Assembly (NCBI GenBank): GCA_905221605.1
Contig: CAJNDS010002612.1
Location: 995,436 to 1,059,435, forward strand
DNA from: Symbiodinium natans
Taxonomy: Eukaryota > Sar > Dinophyceae > Suessiales > Symbiodiniaceae
Length of the DNA: 64,000 nucleotides
Reading direction: 5' to 3'
The first letter of the stretch is position 1; each line of letters begins with the position of its first letter. The notes beneath the pieces were generated by a model that was given only the letters and a program-made list of their open reading frames with translations, had not been told where the DNA came from and made no database searches. Both the position numbers and the translations under genes were made by a program. Shown piece after piece: positions 1 to 11,361 of this stretch.

Positions 1-1
1 A

Positions 2-456
2 GCAGGCTTTACCAACGAAGGCAGCCCTCGCATAGCTCTCTTCGCCTTCGTCATTGTGACCACACTCCTGGCCATCTGCGGGGGCTTCATGCACCTGGGG
101 TTGAGTTTAGGGTTTAGGGTTTAGGGTTTAGGGTTTAGGGTTTAGGGTTTAGGGTTTAGGGTTTAGGGTTTAGGGTTTAGGTTGAGCCGGTTGAGCCGAG
201 CTGGGATTGCTTAGGTGTCTTTTTTCAAGGGGTCCTGGTCCTAATCCCCATGTCGCCCTCTGACCCATACAAGTCCATGAGGCTCTAAAGCCCCTAAACC
301 CTAAACCCTAAACCCTAAACCCTAAACCCCAGGCACGTGCAGCCGGAAGTGCAAGACCCTCCCGAGAAGGAGGAGGGAGTGCCCACCGAAACCATCGGTG
401 CAGTGCACGACTCTGCCCACGAGGAGGAAGCGCCTTCTCAAGCCCCTGGCGCCTAG
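2..456 (+). CDS. 3' end of a membrane-protein gene (two exons)
   Basis: Two exons joined in phase. The first (2-99, cut by the window edge) reads AGFTNEGSPRIALFAFVIVT and onward through a hydrophobic stretch, a probable transmembrane helix. The second (333-456) starts HVQPEVQDPPEKEEG, is acidic and Pro/Glu-rich, and ends at TAG 454-456. The donor GT at 100-101 and acceptor AG at 331-332 leave two bases plus one base, which rebuild a Gly codon. The 233-bp intron starts with a TTTAGGG array and ends with a CCCTAAA array. This would be a membrane-anchored protein with a charged cytoplasmic or lumenal tail. I do not recognise the family. Confidence 0.6.
100..332 (+). other. Intron with inverted telomere-type arrays at both ends
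   Basis: GT at 100 is followed at once by a TTTAGGG array (to about 180). The last 37 bases before AG 331-332 are a CCCTAAA array. The two arrays are reverse complements and could pair, bringing the splice sites together. Confidence 0.55.
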
Positions 457-1246
457 AAACGCGCCCCCGTACCGGACGATGTCTCACCAAAACCTTAAAC
501 CCTAAACCCTAAACCCTAAACCCTATGAAATTCGCAGCCATTTTCTGGGGATCGCTGGATTTCAAAGCTCGGCAGGCGGAATAGCTTTGACTCTCCAGCT
601 GGCTGATAGAAATGTCATTGCCCAGTGGTTGACGGTGCTTCGATCCGGCCGCCAAATGTAGTGGTCGCATCGGGGCTGATGCTGCGTGACACCTCCGGAT
701 ATCCTGCGGTGATAAGCTCGCTGCTTCTTCATCGATAAACGCGTTCAGTTTAAGACATGTACCTAAGTCATAAGTACGCTAGTATGGGTTCTCAATAAGG
801 TGACTATGGTTCTAAGCTTATTTCGGGTACTTATGACCCTACTAATAAGTGCCCGTGAACCTCCAAGTATCCCAAAACCCTAAACCCTAAACCCCTCTCC
901 CGGAAGCTGAACGTCCGGGAGCAGTCTGGGGGGATGAGGTCCGTGAGGTCCTGCGTTTTCAAGTCCTAAAGGCCTTCCTTGGGAGGTTCAGTCTAATACT
1001 TATAAGTAGAAGGTTTAGGGTTTAGGGTTTAGGGCTTAGGGTTTAGGGTTTAGGTTCTAAGTAGGGTAACTATGGTTATAACCTTTTTTTCAGGGTATTT
1101 CCATAAACCCTGAACCCTCAGCTTCTGATAGGTCTACAAGGGGTACCCGTTTAAGAGCCCATACGAAGGGACCGTGAAACTACCCTATAATACAGCCCTA
1201 AACCCTACACCCGACCTATAAACCCTAAACCCTTAGATACACAGAG
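457..1246. other. Non-coding interval with telomere-type blocks
   Basis: Short CCCTAAA blocks (490-525, 875-895) and TTTAGGG blocks (1011-1052) separate unique sequence. 852-868 carries the GTGAACCTCCAAGT end shared with other short elements in the window. A TTGGGAGGTTCAG stretch near 980 resembles the opposite end. No exon is convincing here. Confidence 0.5.
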
Positions 1247-2876
1247 GCCTCAGCGGCTGCTCTGACCCCTCGCATGTTGAGGGGGGCTAGAGGTCGGGGC
1301 TTGTTGTATGTAGCTGTCGGGGGCCACCACGATGCTTCGGGTTTAGGGTTTGGGGTTTAGGGTTTGTGCCATCGATGTCGGCTAGAGCTGGAGCCTTAGA
1401 AATCTCGAACTCAAGAAACCTGGAGCCCTAAACCCCAAACCCTAAACCCCAACCCCACACCCTAAACCCCGAAGCCTAAACCCCAAACCCCAAACCCAAA
1501 CCCCAAACCCTAAACCCTAAAACCTAAACCCTAAACCCTAAACCCCAAACCTTAGGGTGCCAGGAGTCATACACTCCTGGCACTTGTGTGTGTGTAGGGC
1601 GGTTTTTTTTCCATCCACCTGGGTGGGCCCTAGGGATAGCTTCCCTTGGGCTTAAGAAGATTTAGGGCTTAGGGTTTAGGTAATCCTTGCATGGTCTGAA
1701 AAGTAGGGCAGTCACTCACGGAGCATGCTTGCTCAAAACGATGTGACGAGTGTTGAGATGTCAGTTTGCAGTACAGGGTCTGTGCGGTTCAGGGTCTAGG
1801 GTCTAGGGTCTGGAGTCTAGGGTCTAGGGTCTAGGGTTTAGGGTTTAGGGTTTAGGGTTTCTGGTTTAGGGTTAAACGCACACGGGACTGGACGTCTGCA
1901 GTGATGTTGAAGGTTTATGGTCATAAATTCTCGCTCGACTTGCGAAGAAAACCAGAAGCAGGAGTGTTTTTTCGCGTGGTAACTACAGCATAGACTATCA
2001 AACTGTTGGCAGAGAGCAGAGCAGCCAAGCGCCTCGTGCTTTAGCTGAGCAGGTGGAGCTAGAAGAGCGACAGAAGCTACTCAGGCCGAACGGGTTTAGG
2101 GTTAAGGGTTTAAGGTTTAGGGTCTAGGGTTTAGGGTTTAGGGTTTCAGGTTTAAGTGGGAGGCTAGGGATTGCAGTCTCCAACGTGGGAGGGCCTTGCG
2201 ATACATTAGCATATTGCTGTCCATCATGGGAACAGTAAGAGGCTATTCAGGACTGCAGTGCAGAGCTTGGGTTCATGCAAATCTGGGGTTTCGGGTTTAG
2301 GGTTTAGGGGTTTAGGGTTTGGGGGTTTAGGGTTTCGGCTTTAGGGCTTAGGGTTTACGGCGTGCAAAGTGCATGGCGAGGCTTGTCTTCTAGGAGTGCA
2401 TGTAGGACCCAAAGGAATATTGCGAAAGTATTCGGCCTTAGGAGAGAAAAGTGGGTAAAGGTCAACTCCAACTGAAGGCCTTGGGTGAGTCTCTATAAAC
2501 CCTTGGCCCTGTGAAACCTAAACTCTGGACCTCAGGTGGGGTTCAGGCTGCGTTTGCCGGGGCACACGATTGAAGATCCGCTCCAGACAGACTTCTTCGA
2601 GCGGGGGCTTCCTTCATTTCTTTTTATTCACCCTATGGGACATGTACCTGTACAGTATATACTTGGGCCCTAAAGCTACCATACGGTGCATACTAAATGA
2701 GCACATGGACCCTTAAAATAAGTTATCGTCAGCCATCAAGCAAGGGCCCGCAAAAGGGATCCGAATTTTGGAGGCATCGAACCCTTAACCCTAAACCCTA
2801 AACCGTAGAGTGTCTGTGCAGGTATGAAAAGCTGGAGGAGCTCAAGAAACGGCCCGCCGCTCAGGGCAATGTATAG
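1247..2876 (+). CDS. Four-exon gene end, unknown protein
   Basis: Exons 1247-1340 (starting ASAAALTPRMLRGARG), 2015-2093 (QSSQAPRALAEQVELEE), 2547-2606 (LRLPGHTIEDPLQTDFFERG) and 2822-2876 (YEKLEELKKRPAAQGNV, TAG). Phases agree at each junction: 1+2, 2+1, 2+1 bases. Introns one and two both begin GTTTAGGG at the exon edge. The third donor is a GC at 2607, less certain. A GTACCT donor near 2645 would extend the exon but break the phase. The C-terminal piece is helical and charged. The first coding exon is not visible, and no family is recognised. Confidence 0.5.
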
Positions 2877-3600
2877 GTGGACAGTTTATTTAGAGCTTTG
2901 TAGGGCTCAGGGTTTAGGTCTAGGTGATTCTAAATGAATTAGGATAGAGTTTTGGGCAGTTTGTAGTATCAAACAATTGGGGTTATCGTGGGGATGGTGT
3001 TGGTAGTAGAGCTTCCTCCCCATGCCCTAAACCCCAAAGCCTAAACCCTTCGAAGAGATTGTTCCGGGTTCAGGGCTGACATGTACTCTGGCTGAGGCGT
3101 TTAGGCCATGAGCCGTACGGTCAACAGAGTTCCAGGGAAGCTCTATAAGCCCCCATGCCCCAAACCCCTGCAGACCCTAAACCCTCAACCCATGTCTTCA
3201 AAAGCCGTACCACCCTAAACCCGAAACCCCACACCCTAAACCCCACAAAAGGTTCGTTTTAAACGCCTGGACGAGGCCTCAAGTCCTTGCTTACGGTTTA
3301 GGGTCTCTAGCAGTTGGTCATGAGCATGGGATAAGACACAGAACAACGTGATGTGTGGCATAGCTGGATATGTACCCAGATCTTTCAAACTAGGTTGGTT
3401 CTGTGGGCTATGGCTTCGGGTTGATGAGCCCTAAACCCTAAACCATAAACCCTAAACCCTAAACCCTAAACCCTAAACCCTCAACCCTAAACCCTAATCC
3501 CTAAACCCTAAACCCTAAACCCTAAACCCTACACCCTAAACCCTAAACCCTAAACCCCAAACCCCAAACCCCAAACCCTAAACCCCGAGCCCAGCCACAG
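2877..3600. other. Non-coding interval ending in a CCCTAAA array
   Basis: Unique sequence with scattered single heptamers (3005-3050, 3150-3245), then a near-continuous CCCTAAA array at 3427-3587 with drift to CCCCAAA and CCCTCAA at its edges. No exon was found. Confidence 0.5.
3427..3587. repeat. Interstitial telomere-type array (CCCTAAA)n
   Basis: About 160 bp of CCCTAAA units with point variants (CCATAAA, CCCTCAA, CCCTAAT, CCCCAAA). It lies directly upstream of the exon that ends at 3690. Confidence 0.9.
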
Positions 3601-3690
3601 CTTGCAGGTTTGCTGAGCATGGAGCTCATGGCTTCGGTGGACCAATGGCGAGCACCAAACGGACCCTGGCGGAGTGCCAGGCAGATCGGG
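3601..3690 (+). CDS. Candidate internal exon
   Basis: Reads LAGLLSMELMASVDQWRAPN and onward to RQIG, open throughout. AG at 3599-3600 or 3606-3607 can serve as acceptor. The donor at 3691 is GTTTAGGGG, the first base of a TTTAGGG-type block. A CCCTAAA array is on the left. Unknown protein. Confidence 0.5.
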
Positions 3691-4057
3691 GTTTAGGGGT
3701 TTGGGGTTTAGGGTTTAGGGGTTTAGGGATTTAGGGGCTTAGGGGCTTCGGGGTTTAGGGGCTTAGGGGCTTAGGGGTTTAGGGGCTTGGGGCTTAGGGT
3801 TGGGGATGTTGGAAGCTGAGACGCGACTGCTGTGAGTTGTGAGGTGGAGTTGTTTTGTTGATTTAAACGAATTTCCTGCATCGACTGTAAACTTCAGACT
3901 TATGATTCCTACAAGCTCTTAAACGTATGAAGGACTAATATGACTCCACCCCATGCTTATCATGCACACAACATAGCCTCCTTGCCGTCTTCGGCTTGGA
4001 AAAATGGAGCGCTTGACCCTAAGCCCTAAACCCTGAACTACCCTCTTCTGCCTGAAG

Positions 4058-4140
4058 GCATGCAAAACCCCAACTCTGTGACCACAAAGAGCTTCCGAAA
4101 GCTCGAATACGCTGACAAAGGCCTACGAAAGTCCTGCTGA
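4058..4140 (+). CDS. Candidate terminal exon
   Basis: After a pyrimidine-rich stretch and AG at 4056-4057 the frame reads MQNPNSVTTKSFRKLEYADK and ends LRKSC, TGA 4138-4140. Basic and hydrophilic. The phase does not join directly to the exon ending at 3690, so another exon lies between them or they belong to different genes. Confidence 0.45.
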
Positions 4141-4348
4141 TATTCCGAAGGTGGACAGCCCCTTGGCACGATTAGCTCCAGCAGTTCGGATTTGTGTGGG
4201 TTTGGGGTTTAGGGCTCTGGCCCGAAGACTTATATGTAGTTCCGTTCATCTCGTTCCTCTTCCGGAGTATTTGTGCGACGCAGAAAAAAGCAGGCACAGA
4301 TGAGCCGTTCGGAAGGCCGTAGGCTCTGGGCTTTGGGCAGTGAGTATA

Positions 4349-4465
4349 TGAGGGGGGGACCCCCAATATTGACCCCCCCCCCCCCCCCAAACAGTAGGAT
4401 GTCCGTATAAGAAGGACCCCAATAAGTTACCCCGATTTTCGGAAACCCCCATTTGCCCAATTTTG
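4349..4465. repeat. Dispersed repeat (GGGGGTTTCCGAAA / TTGGGGTCC family)
   Basis: A GGACCCCCAATATTGACCCC block with a 16-base C run, followed by AAGGACCCCAATAAG and TTTTCGGAAACCCCCATTT. The same blocks recur at 61916-61975 and, inverted, at 63715-63810. Reading frames through it are by-products of the C runs. Confidence 0.55.
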
Positions 4466-4718
4466 GCCCATATGCGTGGGGCCCGGGGCCTTATAAATTC
4501 CGGGGTGGATGACCTTTTCAAAAGGGCCCCGACTATTGTGATGTATCTTTCGGAGTCGGAAGCAAGGTAGACATGATGTAAGGATGGCTTGCGATTCATC
4601 AAGCAGCATCAAGCGCCTTCATCTAGTTCTTGCCGATGCTGTTCCTGAAGCTCTCGCTTTGGGGGGAAACCCTAAACCCTAAACCCTAAACCCTAAACCC
4701 TAAACCCTTCTGTTGCAG

Positions 4719-5064
4719 ACTTGGGATGTTCAAGTTCTCCGGACTACAGACTGCAGACGGGTTTGGGGTGTAGGAGCCAAGACTCAGAAGGATTCAAGGC
4801 ATGCAAGGGTAGTTCTCTAAGTTAGTTTAGGGTTTGGGGTTTAGGGTTTAGGGGTTTTGGGTTTAGGGTTTAGGGTTTAGGGTTTAGGGTGCAGGATCCG
4901 CCTTTTTCTGCAGCACCCCTTAAGTACAGGGCTAATCCGCCACTCTGCAGGGTTAAAGGGCGCCCCACCCCTCAGAAGTAAGCGTGGCAAGCCAAGGGAT
5001 ACCAGGAAAGCCTCCACTTCTCCATGTCGACATGAAAGCCGAGGCAGGATTCATCGGGCCTTAG
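4719..5064 (+). CDS. Two-exon gene end, unknown protein
   Basis: Exon 4719-4760 (LGMFKFSGLQTADG) follows CCCTAAA repeats and a CTTCTGTTGCAG acceptor, and is followed by GTTTGGGG. Exon 4959-5064 (APHPSEVSVASQGIPGKPPL to AGFIGP) ends at TAG 5062-5064. Two bases plus one base rebuild a Gly codon. The acceptor of the second exon (TTAAAG|G) is weak. Function unknown. Confidence 0.45.
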
Positions 5065-6075
5065 TGACTCGGGGCCTAAACCCTACAGCCCCAGACCACA
5101 GATCACACAACCCCAAACCCTAGAACCCTGGAGCCCCTACCTCTAAACCCTGGATCCTTACCCTAATTTTTAGGGTGTAGGGCCCTAGGCCCTAAGCCAC
5201 CCCACACCCCACGCCACCCTAACTAATGAAGGGATCTATGGTTTAGGCTTTGGGGTAGTTCCGCTGCGGAACAGGAGCCCACAATTCCATGGAAGACGCA
5301 GATCTCACAACAATTTGGCGGGTTGCTGTGGATTTCAAAGTTTAAGACTTCGTGGAAGCGTCGACGTCGAAAAGATGCATGCTCCTTCCCCAAGGCTCCT
5401 CGATCTATAACCCGAAGAAACGGATTTGGGGTATCCTAACCCTAAATAAACCCTATAGTCACGAATCCCTATTTCCGAACCCCTATTCACTAAACCCCGA
5501 AACCTCGTCACTCAACCCGAAACCCTGAACCCAAAACCCTAAACCCTAAACTCTAACCCCTAAACCCTAAACCCAACCGCCGCGACCTCCAAGCCTTCAC
5601 ACGCCTCAAGCCTACACACTGGGACCTCCGGCTAGGGTTTAGGGCTTAGGGCTTAGGGCTTAGGGCTTAGGGTTTAGGGTTTAGGGTTTAGGGTTTCGGG
5701 TTCAGTGTTTAGGGTTTAGGGTTTGTAGGGTTTGTAGGGTTTATATAGGGTTTAGGGCTCATGGGCTCACGATCCTACAGGCTTGAGCGTTCAAGGCCTT
5801 TTGGCTTTGGGGCCTTTCAGGTTTAAGGTTAGGGTTGAGGGGTTTAGGGGGCGTTTGGGGGTTTAGGAGTGCATTTGGGGCGTTTAGGGTTTTAAGGCTT
5901 AAGGCTTAGGGGTTTCGGGCTTTGGGCTTTGGGTTTTTGGGTTGAAGGTCGTGGGGGTTTAGGGTCAATCAGGGGTTGGGGGGTTCAGGTTCCATTGTGA
6001 GAGCGACTAAACCCTAAAACCCTAAGCCCTAAACCCTAAACCCTAAACCTTAAACCCTATAAACCCTAAACACAC
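5065..6075. other. Interval of degenerate telomere-type repeats
   Basis: Mixed TTTAGGG, CTTAGGG and TTTGGGG blocks (5630-5760, 5815-5970) and CCCTAAA blocks (5530-5575, 6008-6070). 5270-5450 is open in more than one + frame (for instance KTQISQQFGGLLWISKF) but has no clear splice sites, so I do not call it. Confidence 0.45.
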
Positions 6076-6174
6076 TCCAAGCCAGGCCTTGTTGGTGCCG
6101 TACCAGGGCACTTTTTTGCCCTTCCACGTGCGGACGATCAAGAACATGACCAGGACGAAGCCCGAAATCCCAAA
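6076..6174 (-). CDS. Membrane-protein exon on the minus strand
   Basis: Thirty-three codons in phase 0: FGISGFVLVMFLIVRTW is a hydrophobic helix followed by basic and aromatic KGKKVPWYGTNKAWLG. The donor (plus 6074-6075) is GTGTGTTTAGGG. The acceptor (plus 6175-6176) is TTTAGGGAG. The helix followed by Lys/Arg suggests a membrane segment with a cytoplasmic positive flank. No family is assigned. Its neighbours point the other way, so genes here are not all co-oriented. Confidence 0.65.
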
Positions 6175-6498
6175 CTCCCTAAACCCCCAAATCCCAGGCC
6201 CGAAACTCTAAACCCAAGCCCGAAACCCAAACGCGAAACCACAGCCGTAAACAACCCTGCCGAATGCACAGAGGACGGTTGATGGTTTAGGGTTTAGGGT
6301 TAGTGTTTCTTCATGGCATCACGTTCTGTCTTAGATTTGTTGGGGAAATAACTTGTAACTCTAAACTCTAGACCCTAGACCCTAAGCCCTAAGTCCTAAA
6401 CCCTAAACACTAGACCCTAAGCCCTAAACCCTAAACCCTAAACCCCAAACCCTAGGCCCTAAACCCTAAACCCTATTCCCTAACCCCCCGGTTCTGAG

Positions 6499-6956
6499 CT
6501 TCCATCCCCTGAGGAATGAGCACGACGGCGAGCACTTCTTCCGCGTAAACTTCCTCTATCCTGGGCAGGTGGTCCGTTCCGCTTCTACACCCTGAACCCT
6601 AAACCCTAAACCCTAAACCCGGCTCCCTTCGGAAGCCTCAAAACTCAAGCCTATAAGACTCCAAGGTAAGAGGGACGGTGTCGCTGCCACTTTCTCTGGC
6701 TCCTGATTCTAGGGTTTAGGGCTTAGGGTTTAGGGAGTTCGCCATGTTTCTTGGGTTTTATTCAGCCCCCCCCCCCCCCACCCCACCCCTCCGCCATTAG
6801 TTCCTGGCTCTCACACCTGTGTGCATCGCTCCTCACCCAACAGGCAAGACTCCCAACCCTTTTTGCGCCGTTGAGCTCTCTGTATCGTGCGAACCCCCCT
6901 ACCCAGAACTCAGCCCCTCAGTCAAGCCTTGTCTGGACCCCGTTCTGGGTAGTTAG
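6499..6956 (+). CDS. Two-exon gene end, unknown protein
   Basis: Exon 6499-6568 (FHPLRNEHDGEHFFRVNFLY, then PGQ) ends in phase 0 before GTGGTCC. Exon 6801-6956 starts in phase 0 after a long pyrimidine tract containing 13 consecutive C and AG at 6799-6800. It reads FLALTPVCIAPHPTGKTPNP and ends LDPVLGS, TAG 6954-6956. The second exon is Cys- and Pro-rich. The intron includes TTTAGGG and CCCTAAA blocks. Other frames over 6971-7226 are also open but unsupported. Confidence 0.55.
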
Positions 6957-7405
6957 CGCAGCTAGGGCGGGTGCATCCTCAACATTTGCTTCCGCGCCTC
7001 GCGGGCTACTTGGCTCTTGCTGCCATGCTTTCCACAACTGCTCCCTCATGTAGGTCACATGGGTCGATGCGAAGAGTTTGTGGTTCTAGACGATTGCTTC
7101 CTAATTCCCGGCACTTGCACCGGCCAAACGCACCTCATGTGGAAAGTCAGAACATCACCTGGCTGGTCTTTCCAAGCTGAGCGTAGTCTTGAGAACATGG
7201 GTCCAAAGCAGCGTACAGGAGCCTAAGCAAGTTCCAAGGAAATCCCCGTAAATAGCCCTATAGAACTAGAATACAAACTACCCAACGTACTCATTCTACT
7301 TGGATTCCCTATGTTAGCCAGGACGTGGGCTCCATCCTCTCTAGTAGACTCGGGCACGCGTCTCATTTCAACCCTTCGTGGGTTTCGCAATTCGTTTCCA
7401 GCGCC

Positions 7406-8335
7406 ATGTCACTCCTGAAATCCAAGGACGGCCGCCATGTAAGGGTTGAGGGTTTAGTTTGGGGTTGTGGGTTGAGGGTTGAGGTGTGAGGGCTGAAGGT
7501 TGAGAGTTTAGTGTTTAGGGTTTTTGAGTATACGTAGATTGTAGTGATATAGGGAGATGATTGCGATTTAGCCTTTTGGTCGGGGAGCGACCCATAAGCA
7601 ATAAGAGATAATTCCCACTAAGCCGTAGAGTTAAAGTTCTGGGTGGGCATTGCGGAACTCAGTTACTTCCAAGGCTCTTCCCCCGGGTTCTCAGTGGGAG
7701 TGAGGGAAGTAGGCACCTTGTATCCGAAATATACATATATGTATATATATATATATGGATATACACTTTAAGGGATTATGTAGGGTACCTCATTTCTTCA
7801 TTCCCTGCTTAGGGTTTCGGGTTCCGCATGAAACCCCGGTTCTTTGCATTCCCATTATAAGGGAACCCATCGAGGGAGCATGCATACATCTCTTCCCCCT
7901 AATATAACCCCCCCCCGGCCCCCCCCCCCCCCCTCTTACCCCCTAATATTAAATACTCTCATGATACTTACATTATGGTGGTACGGGGGAGTAGTTAATG
8001 TTCGGGGGTAGGGGAGGGGTTTCATATTAGGGGGAAGGGAGTCCATCTCTTGGGGTTCAACTAGTTCAGGTCATGTTGGCTTTGAGCAGGTAACTGAGGC
8101 TCTTTACGCTGAGCCACCCTTTGCAGATTCAGATCGTGGTTGCTCATCAGTGTGCAGCTAGGGTTTAGATTTCAGGGTATAGTGTTTTAGGGTGTAGGCC
8201 TCAGCCCCAAACCCTTTTCAGCTGAAGTTCAGCTAGGGGTCCCGTTGCAGGAGCAAAGAAACTTGCAACCAGAGCTCTTTCATTGACAAAAACGGTGTGT
8301 TCACAGATGGTGCCAAAAGTATTCTGAGTTTGTGA
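7406..8335 (+). CDS. Small gene with an initiating exon, three exons
   Basis: Exon 7406-7438 starts at ATG (MSLLKSKDGRH) just after TTTCCAG, a possible trans-splice acceptor, and ends at GTAAGGG. Exon 8127-8149 (IQIVVAHQ) follows CCACCCTTTGCAG. Exon 8251-8335 (SKETCNQSSFIDKNGVFTDG then AKSILSL, TGA 8333-8335) follows GTTGCAG. All junction phases agree. Asp, Asn and Asp in FIDKNGVFTDG faintly resemble a Ca-binding loop, but it is too short to call an EF hand. If complete, the product is only about 47 residues, and more exons may lie in the long first intron. Confidence 0.45.
7890..8043. mobile_element. MITE-like element with inverted ends
   Basis: The left end CTTCCCCCTAATAT and right end ATATTAGGGGGAAGGG are inverted copies around about 150 bp containing long C and G runs. 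It sits in the first intron of the 7406-8335 gene. No coding capacity. Confidence 0.5.
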
Positions 8336-8998
8336 AACAAGCTAAGCCAACCATGAGCTTCTTGCTTGCACTGACAGTTTAGGGTTTATGGTTTCGGGTT
8401 TCGGGTTTCGGCACAGCTGCAAAAACCGTGTAGAAGCATTGTCTGAGAGGGGGGGGAGAGAGTAACGTCCATCCAGCCACTGCATTTCCCAGCCTGTCTA
8501 CCTTAAGCCCGGTTTGGGTTTAGGGTTTTGGGCTCATAAGGTTCAGGGTTTAGAGCCCGAGGAAGCAGTGCCCATGAAGAGGTTAAAGGGTTTATAGTCC
8601 ATTTTGTGTTATTTGTTCTCGGTGTCTTTTAGGGTATATAGCGATCATAAGGTTTTTGGGGTTTATGGGAATTATTATGGGGCTTATAGAGGTTTTATAG
8701 GGTTTATAGGGTGTACAGGGTTTGTAGGGTTTGTAGGGTTTGGGTGAAGATTCTCGGCCCAGAGCTTTAAGTTGAAGTTCTCGGGCCCGGAAGGCCTCAA
8801 AAAGGCCTTAGCACCCCAAAGCCAACCAAATTCAACCCTCTGAAGGCCCCCGAAGCTCGAACCTACAAGCTCCCTGCAAGATCCACAGCCCCAGCACTAC
8901 AACTTACACCCTAAACCCTAAACCCTAAACCGTAAACCCCAGTCTTTACAGCCCTGAAGGCCTTCAGGGCCCCTAAAGATCCTCAACACCTCGCGCAG
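8336..8998. other. Non-coding interval
   Basis: Degenerate GGTTTAGGG and GGGTTTATAGG runs (8370-8410, 8640-8740) and a CCCTAAA block (8908-8940). No supported exon. Confidence 0.45.
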
Positions 8999-9060
8999 GA
9001 CATCTTGGACGATGGAGGCCGATATGCGTTAGGCTCCAAGAAGGGCCCCAAACTGATAGG
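8999..9060 (+). CDS. Candidate internal exon
   Basis: After TCGCGCAG the frame reads DILDDGGRYALGSKKGPKLI. The possible donor is GTTCTT at 9061. No second exon could be phased to it. Confidence 0.3.
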
Positions 9061-10020
9061 GTTCTTCAGGGAGGGGGGTTCAAGGAGGGTAGGGTTCAGG
9101 GTTAAGGGTTTAGGGTTTAGGGTTAAGGGTTTAGGGTTTAGGGTTTGCAATGGTTCTTAAGGGAGGCCTGAGGGGGGTTCAAGGGGCTAAGGTTCTCCCA
9201 GGTACCTGCCCCCATGAACCCTTCCCTTAAGTACCCTATAGCAAACTCGAAACCCTACAAAAGGGTTTCGGGGTCAAAGGTCTGGGGGGGACAGGGTTAT
9301 AAGGTTTCGGGTTAGAGGGTTTTAGGGTTTAGGGTTCGAGGGTTATAGGGTTATAGGGTTCGGGAGGGTAAACGGGTTCTAGGGGTTATGGGTTTGGAAG
9401 CACCGGGTTATAAGGATAAAGGGGTATTAGCAAGGCCAAGCACAACAGCTGGCCGCTGTAGTACACATAGTCCCTTTCTTAGGGGTGAGGATCCCCCTTA
9501 ATCCAGATCAGCAAATCCAGCTTTTTGGGATTTAGGGCTTTAGGCTATGGGGTTTAGGGTTTAGGGAGTTCGGGGTTGAAGGTTTAGGGTATTGGATTTA
9601 AGGTAATTAGTTTGTTGGTTCATCACGAGTTAGGGCTCCTCTCCAGTGTATCCCCCTCTTCTTAGAGCCCCTGACCCCAAACCCTAGCCTGAATGCCATA
9701 AACCCTGATAAGCTCTGCAAGCCCGAAAAACTCTGAAACCGCAGCCAACCCTAAATGCATCCAGACGCTACACACCAGTATATGCCCTAAACATGCAAAA
9801 CCCTGACATCGTTGGGCCCCTTGCACCTCCCGTACTCGGAGCTTCATGGTATTTATAATGGGTTATAGTACTTACAACGCACTGAAAGGCCCCTGAATGG
9901 GCCCGAATTTGGTCATCCTTGGGTGATAAGTGCAGTTGGGCTTGGCAAATAACCCGGTTGTGGAACTTTATGTAAGGGCGGCCCCGAAGTCAAGGATCCC
10001 TTGTAAACGATAAGGAATAG
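9061..10020. other. Non-coding interval
   Basis: TTTAGGG, TTAAGGG and GGTTATAGG runs (9085-9150, 9240-9380, 9540-9600), then mostly unique sequence. A minus-strand frame at 9662-9847 is open but without splice evidence. Confidence 0.4.
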
Positions 10021-10965
10021 AAAAAAAACGATAACGTTGACACGTTGGACAGAAGGAAGGGTACCAAGCCTGTACTACAAAGCAATGAAATACCAGCTGG
10101 CTCACGGAAACATCGATACTAGTACTAAGCTTGTACTACAAAGACATGAAAAACCGGCCGGCTCACGGAAACATCGATTCCAGTACTAACCCTGTACTGC
10201 CTGTACTACAAAGCAATGAAATACAGCCGGCTTAGGAAAACATCGATTCACGCAAACATCAATTCCAGTACTAAGCTTGTACTACAAAGCAATGAAATTC
10301 AGCCGGCCCAGGGAAACATCGATTCCAGCACTAAGCTCGTACTACAAAGCAATGAACAAAGCAGCCGGCTCACGAAAACATCGATTCCAGTACTAAGCTT
10401 GTACTACAAAGCAATGAAAAACCAGCTTGCTCACCTAAGCTTGTACTACAAAGCAATGAAGAACCGGCCGGCTCACGGAAACCTCGATTCCAGTACTAAG
10501 CTTGTACTACAAAGCAATGAATAAAGCAGCCCGCTCAGGGAAACATCGATTCCAGTACTAAGCCCGTACTACAAAGCAATGAAAAACAACAGCCGGCTCA
10601 CGGAAACATCGATTCCAGTACTAGGCTTGTACTACAAAGCAATGAAATTCAGCCGGCCCAGGGAAACATCGAGTCCAGTACTAAGCTCGTACTACAAAGC
10701 AATGAAAGAAGCAGCCGGCTCACGGAAACATCGATTCCAGTGCTAAGCCTGTACTACAAAGCAATGAAAAACCAGCCGTCTCAGGGAAACATCGAGTCCA
10801 GTACTAAGCTTGTACTACAAAGCAATGAAAAGCCAGCCGGCCGAGCCCAGTACTGCGGAGACATGGCCAGTACTAAAGATGTACTACTGTGTGGTATCAT
10901 AGCTCTACCACCCTGTATGTGTCGTTTGCCTTGCAAAATGATAAGGAATAAAATTTAACGATAAG
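10021..10965. repeat. Tandem array of a roughly 60-bp unit, flanked by direct repeats
   Basis: About 13 units share TTGTACTACAAAGCAATGAA, a GCCGGCTCACGGAAACATCGA stretch and CCAGTACTAAGC. Unit length varies (one unit near 10430 lacks about 20 bp). AGTACTAAGCTTGTACT is an imperfect palindrome. The array is bounded by related AT-rich direct repeats: AACGATAAGGAATAG (10018-10050) and ATGATAAGGAATAAA (10938-10965). Since 60 is a multiple of three, long frames run through the array, but they are a consequence of periodicity. Confidence 0.85.
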
Positions 10966-11286
10966 GTTTGCGCTCGGGTATTTGCGTTTACGACCGGGTT
11001 TTTTGGCTAGCCCAGTTAGTATTGAGGTAGTATGTACCATGTACTCCAAGTAAGGGCCTTAATGCATGAAGCTCCTTGGCGCCTCCACACGATAGCTGAC
11101 ACTTTGAACTACGGGCACGCCTTGCATCCTGACTAGGTGCTTTTGTGAACGTCATACCCTAAACCTGAACCCCTACTGGGAGGTGTTCGTACTTAATAAC
11201 CAGTTATATTTATTTGGTTATAAAGTACCATGAACCTCCAAGTAAGTCCTAAGCCCGAAGCCCTATAAGCCCTAAACACCCTCAAC

Positions 11287-11361
11287 CCATGTTCTGGGGT
11301 ATCCCACGCGGCGTAAACGTGGAAAGGCACGAAGCCTGGACACACCCCAAGAAACTTGAAC
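11287..11361 (-). CDS. Candidate minus-strand exon
   Basis: The minus frame reads FKFLGVCPGFVPFHVYAAWD then TPEHG before a GTTGAGGG donor (plus 11285-11286). The acceptor is unclear. Flanked by CCCTAAA-type repeats on the plus view. Confidence 0.3.

Noticed and set aside
10070-10880. Regular array resembling a CRISPR locus
   Set aside because: Units are contiguous with no unique spacers, and the DNA is eukaryotic. It is a tandem repeat.
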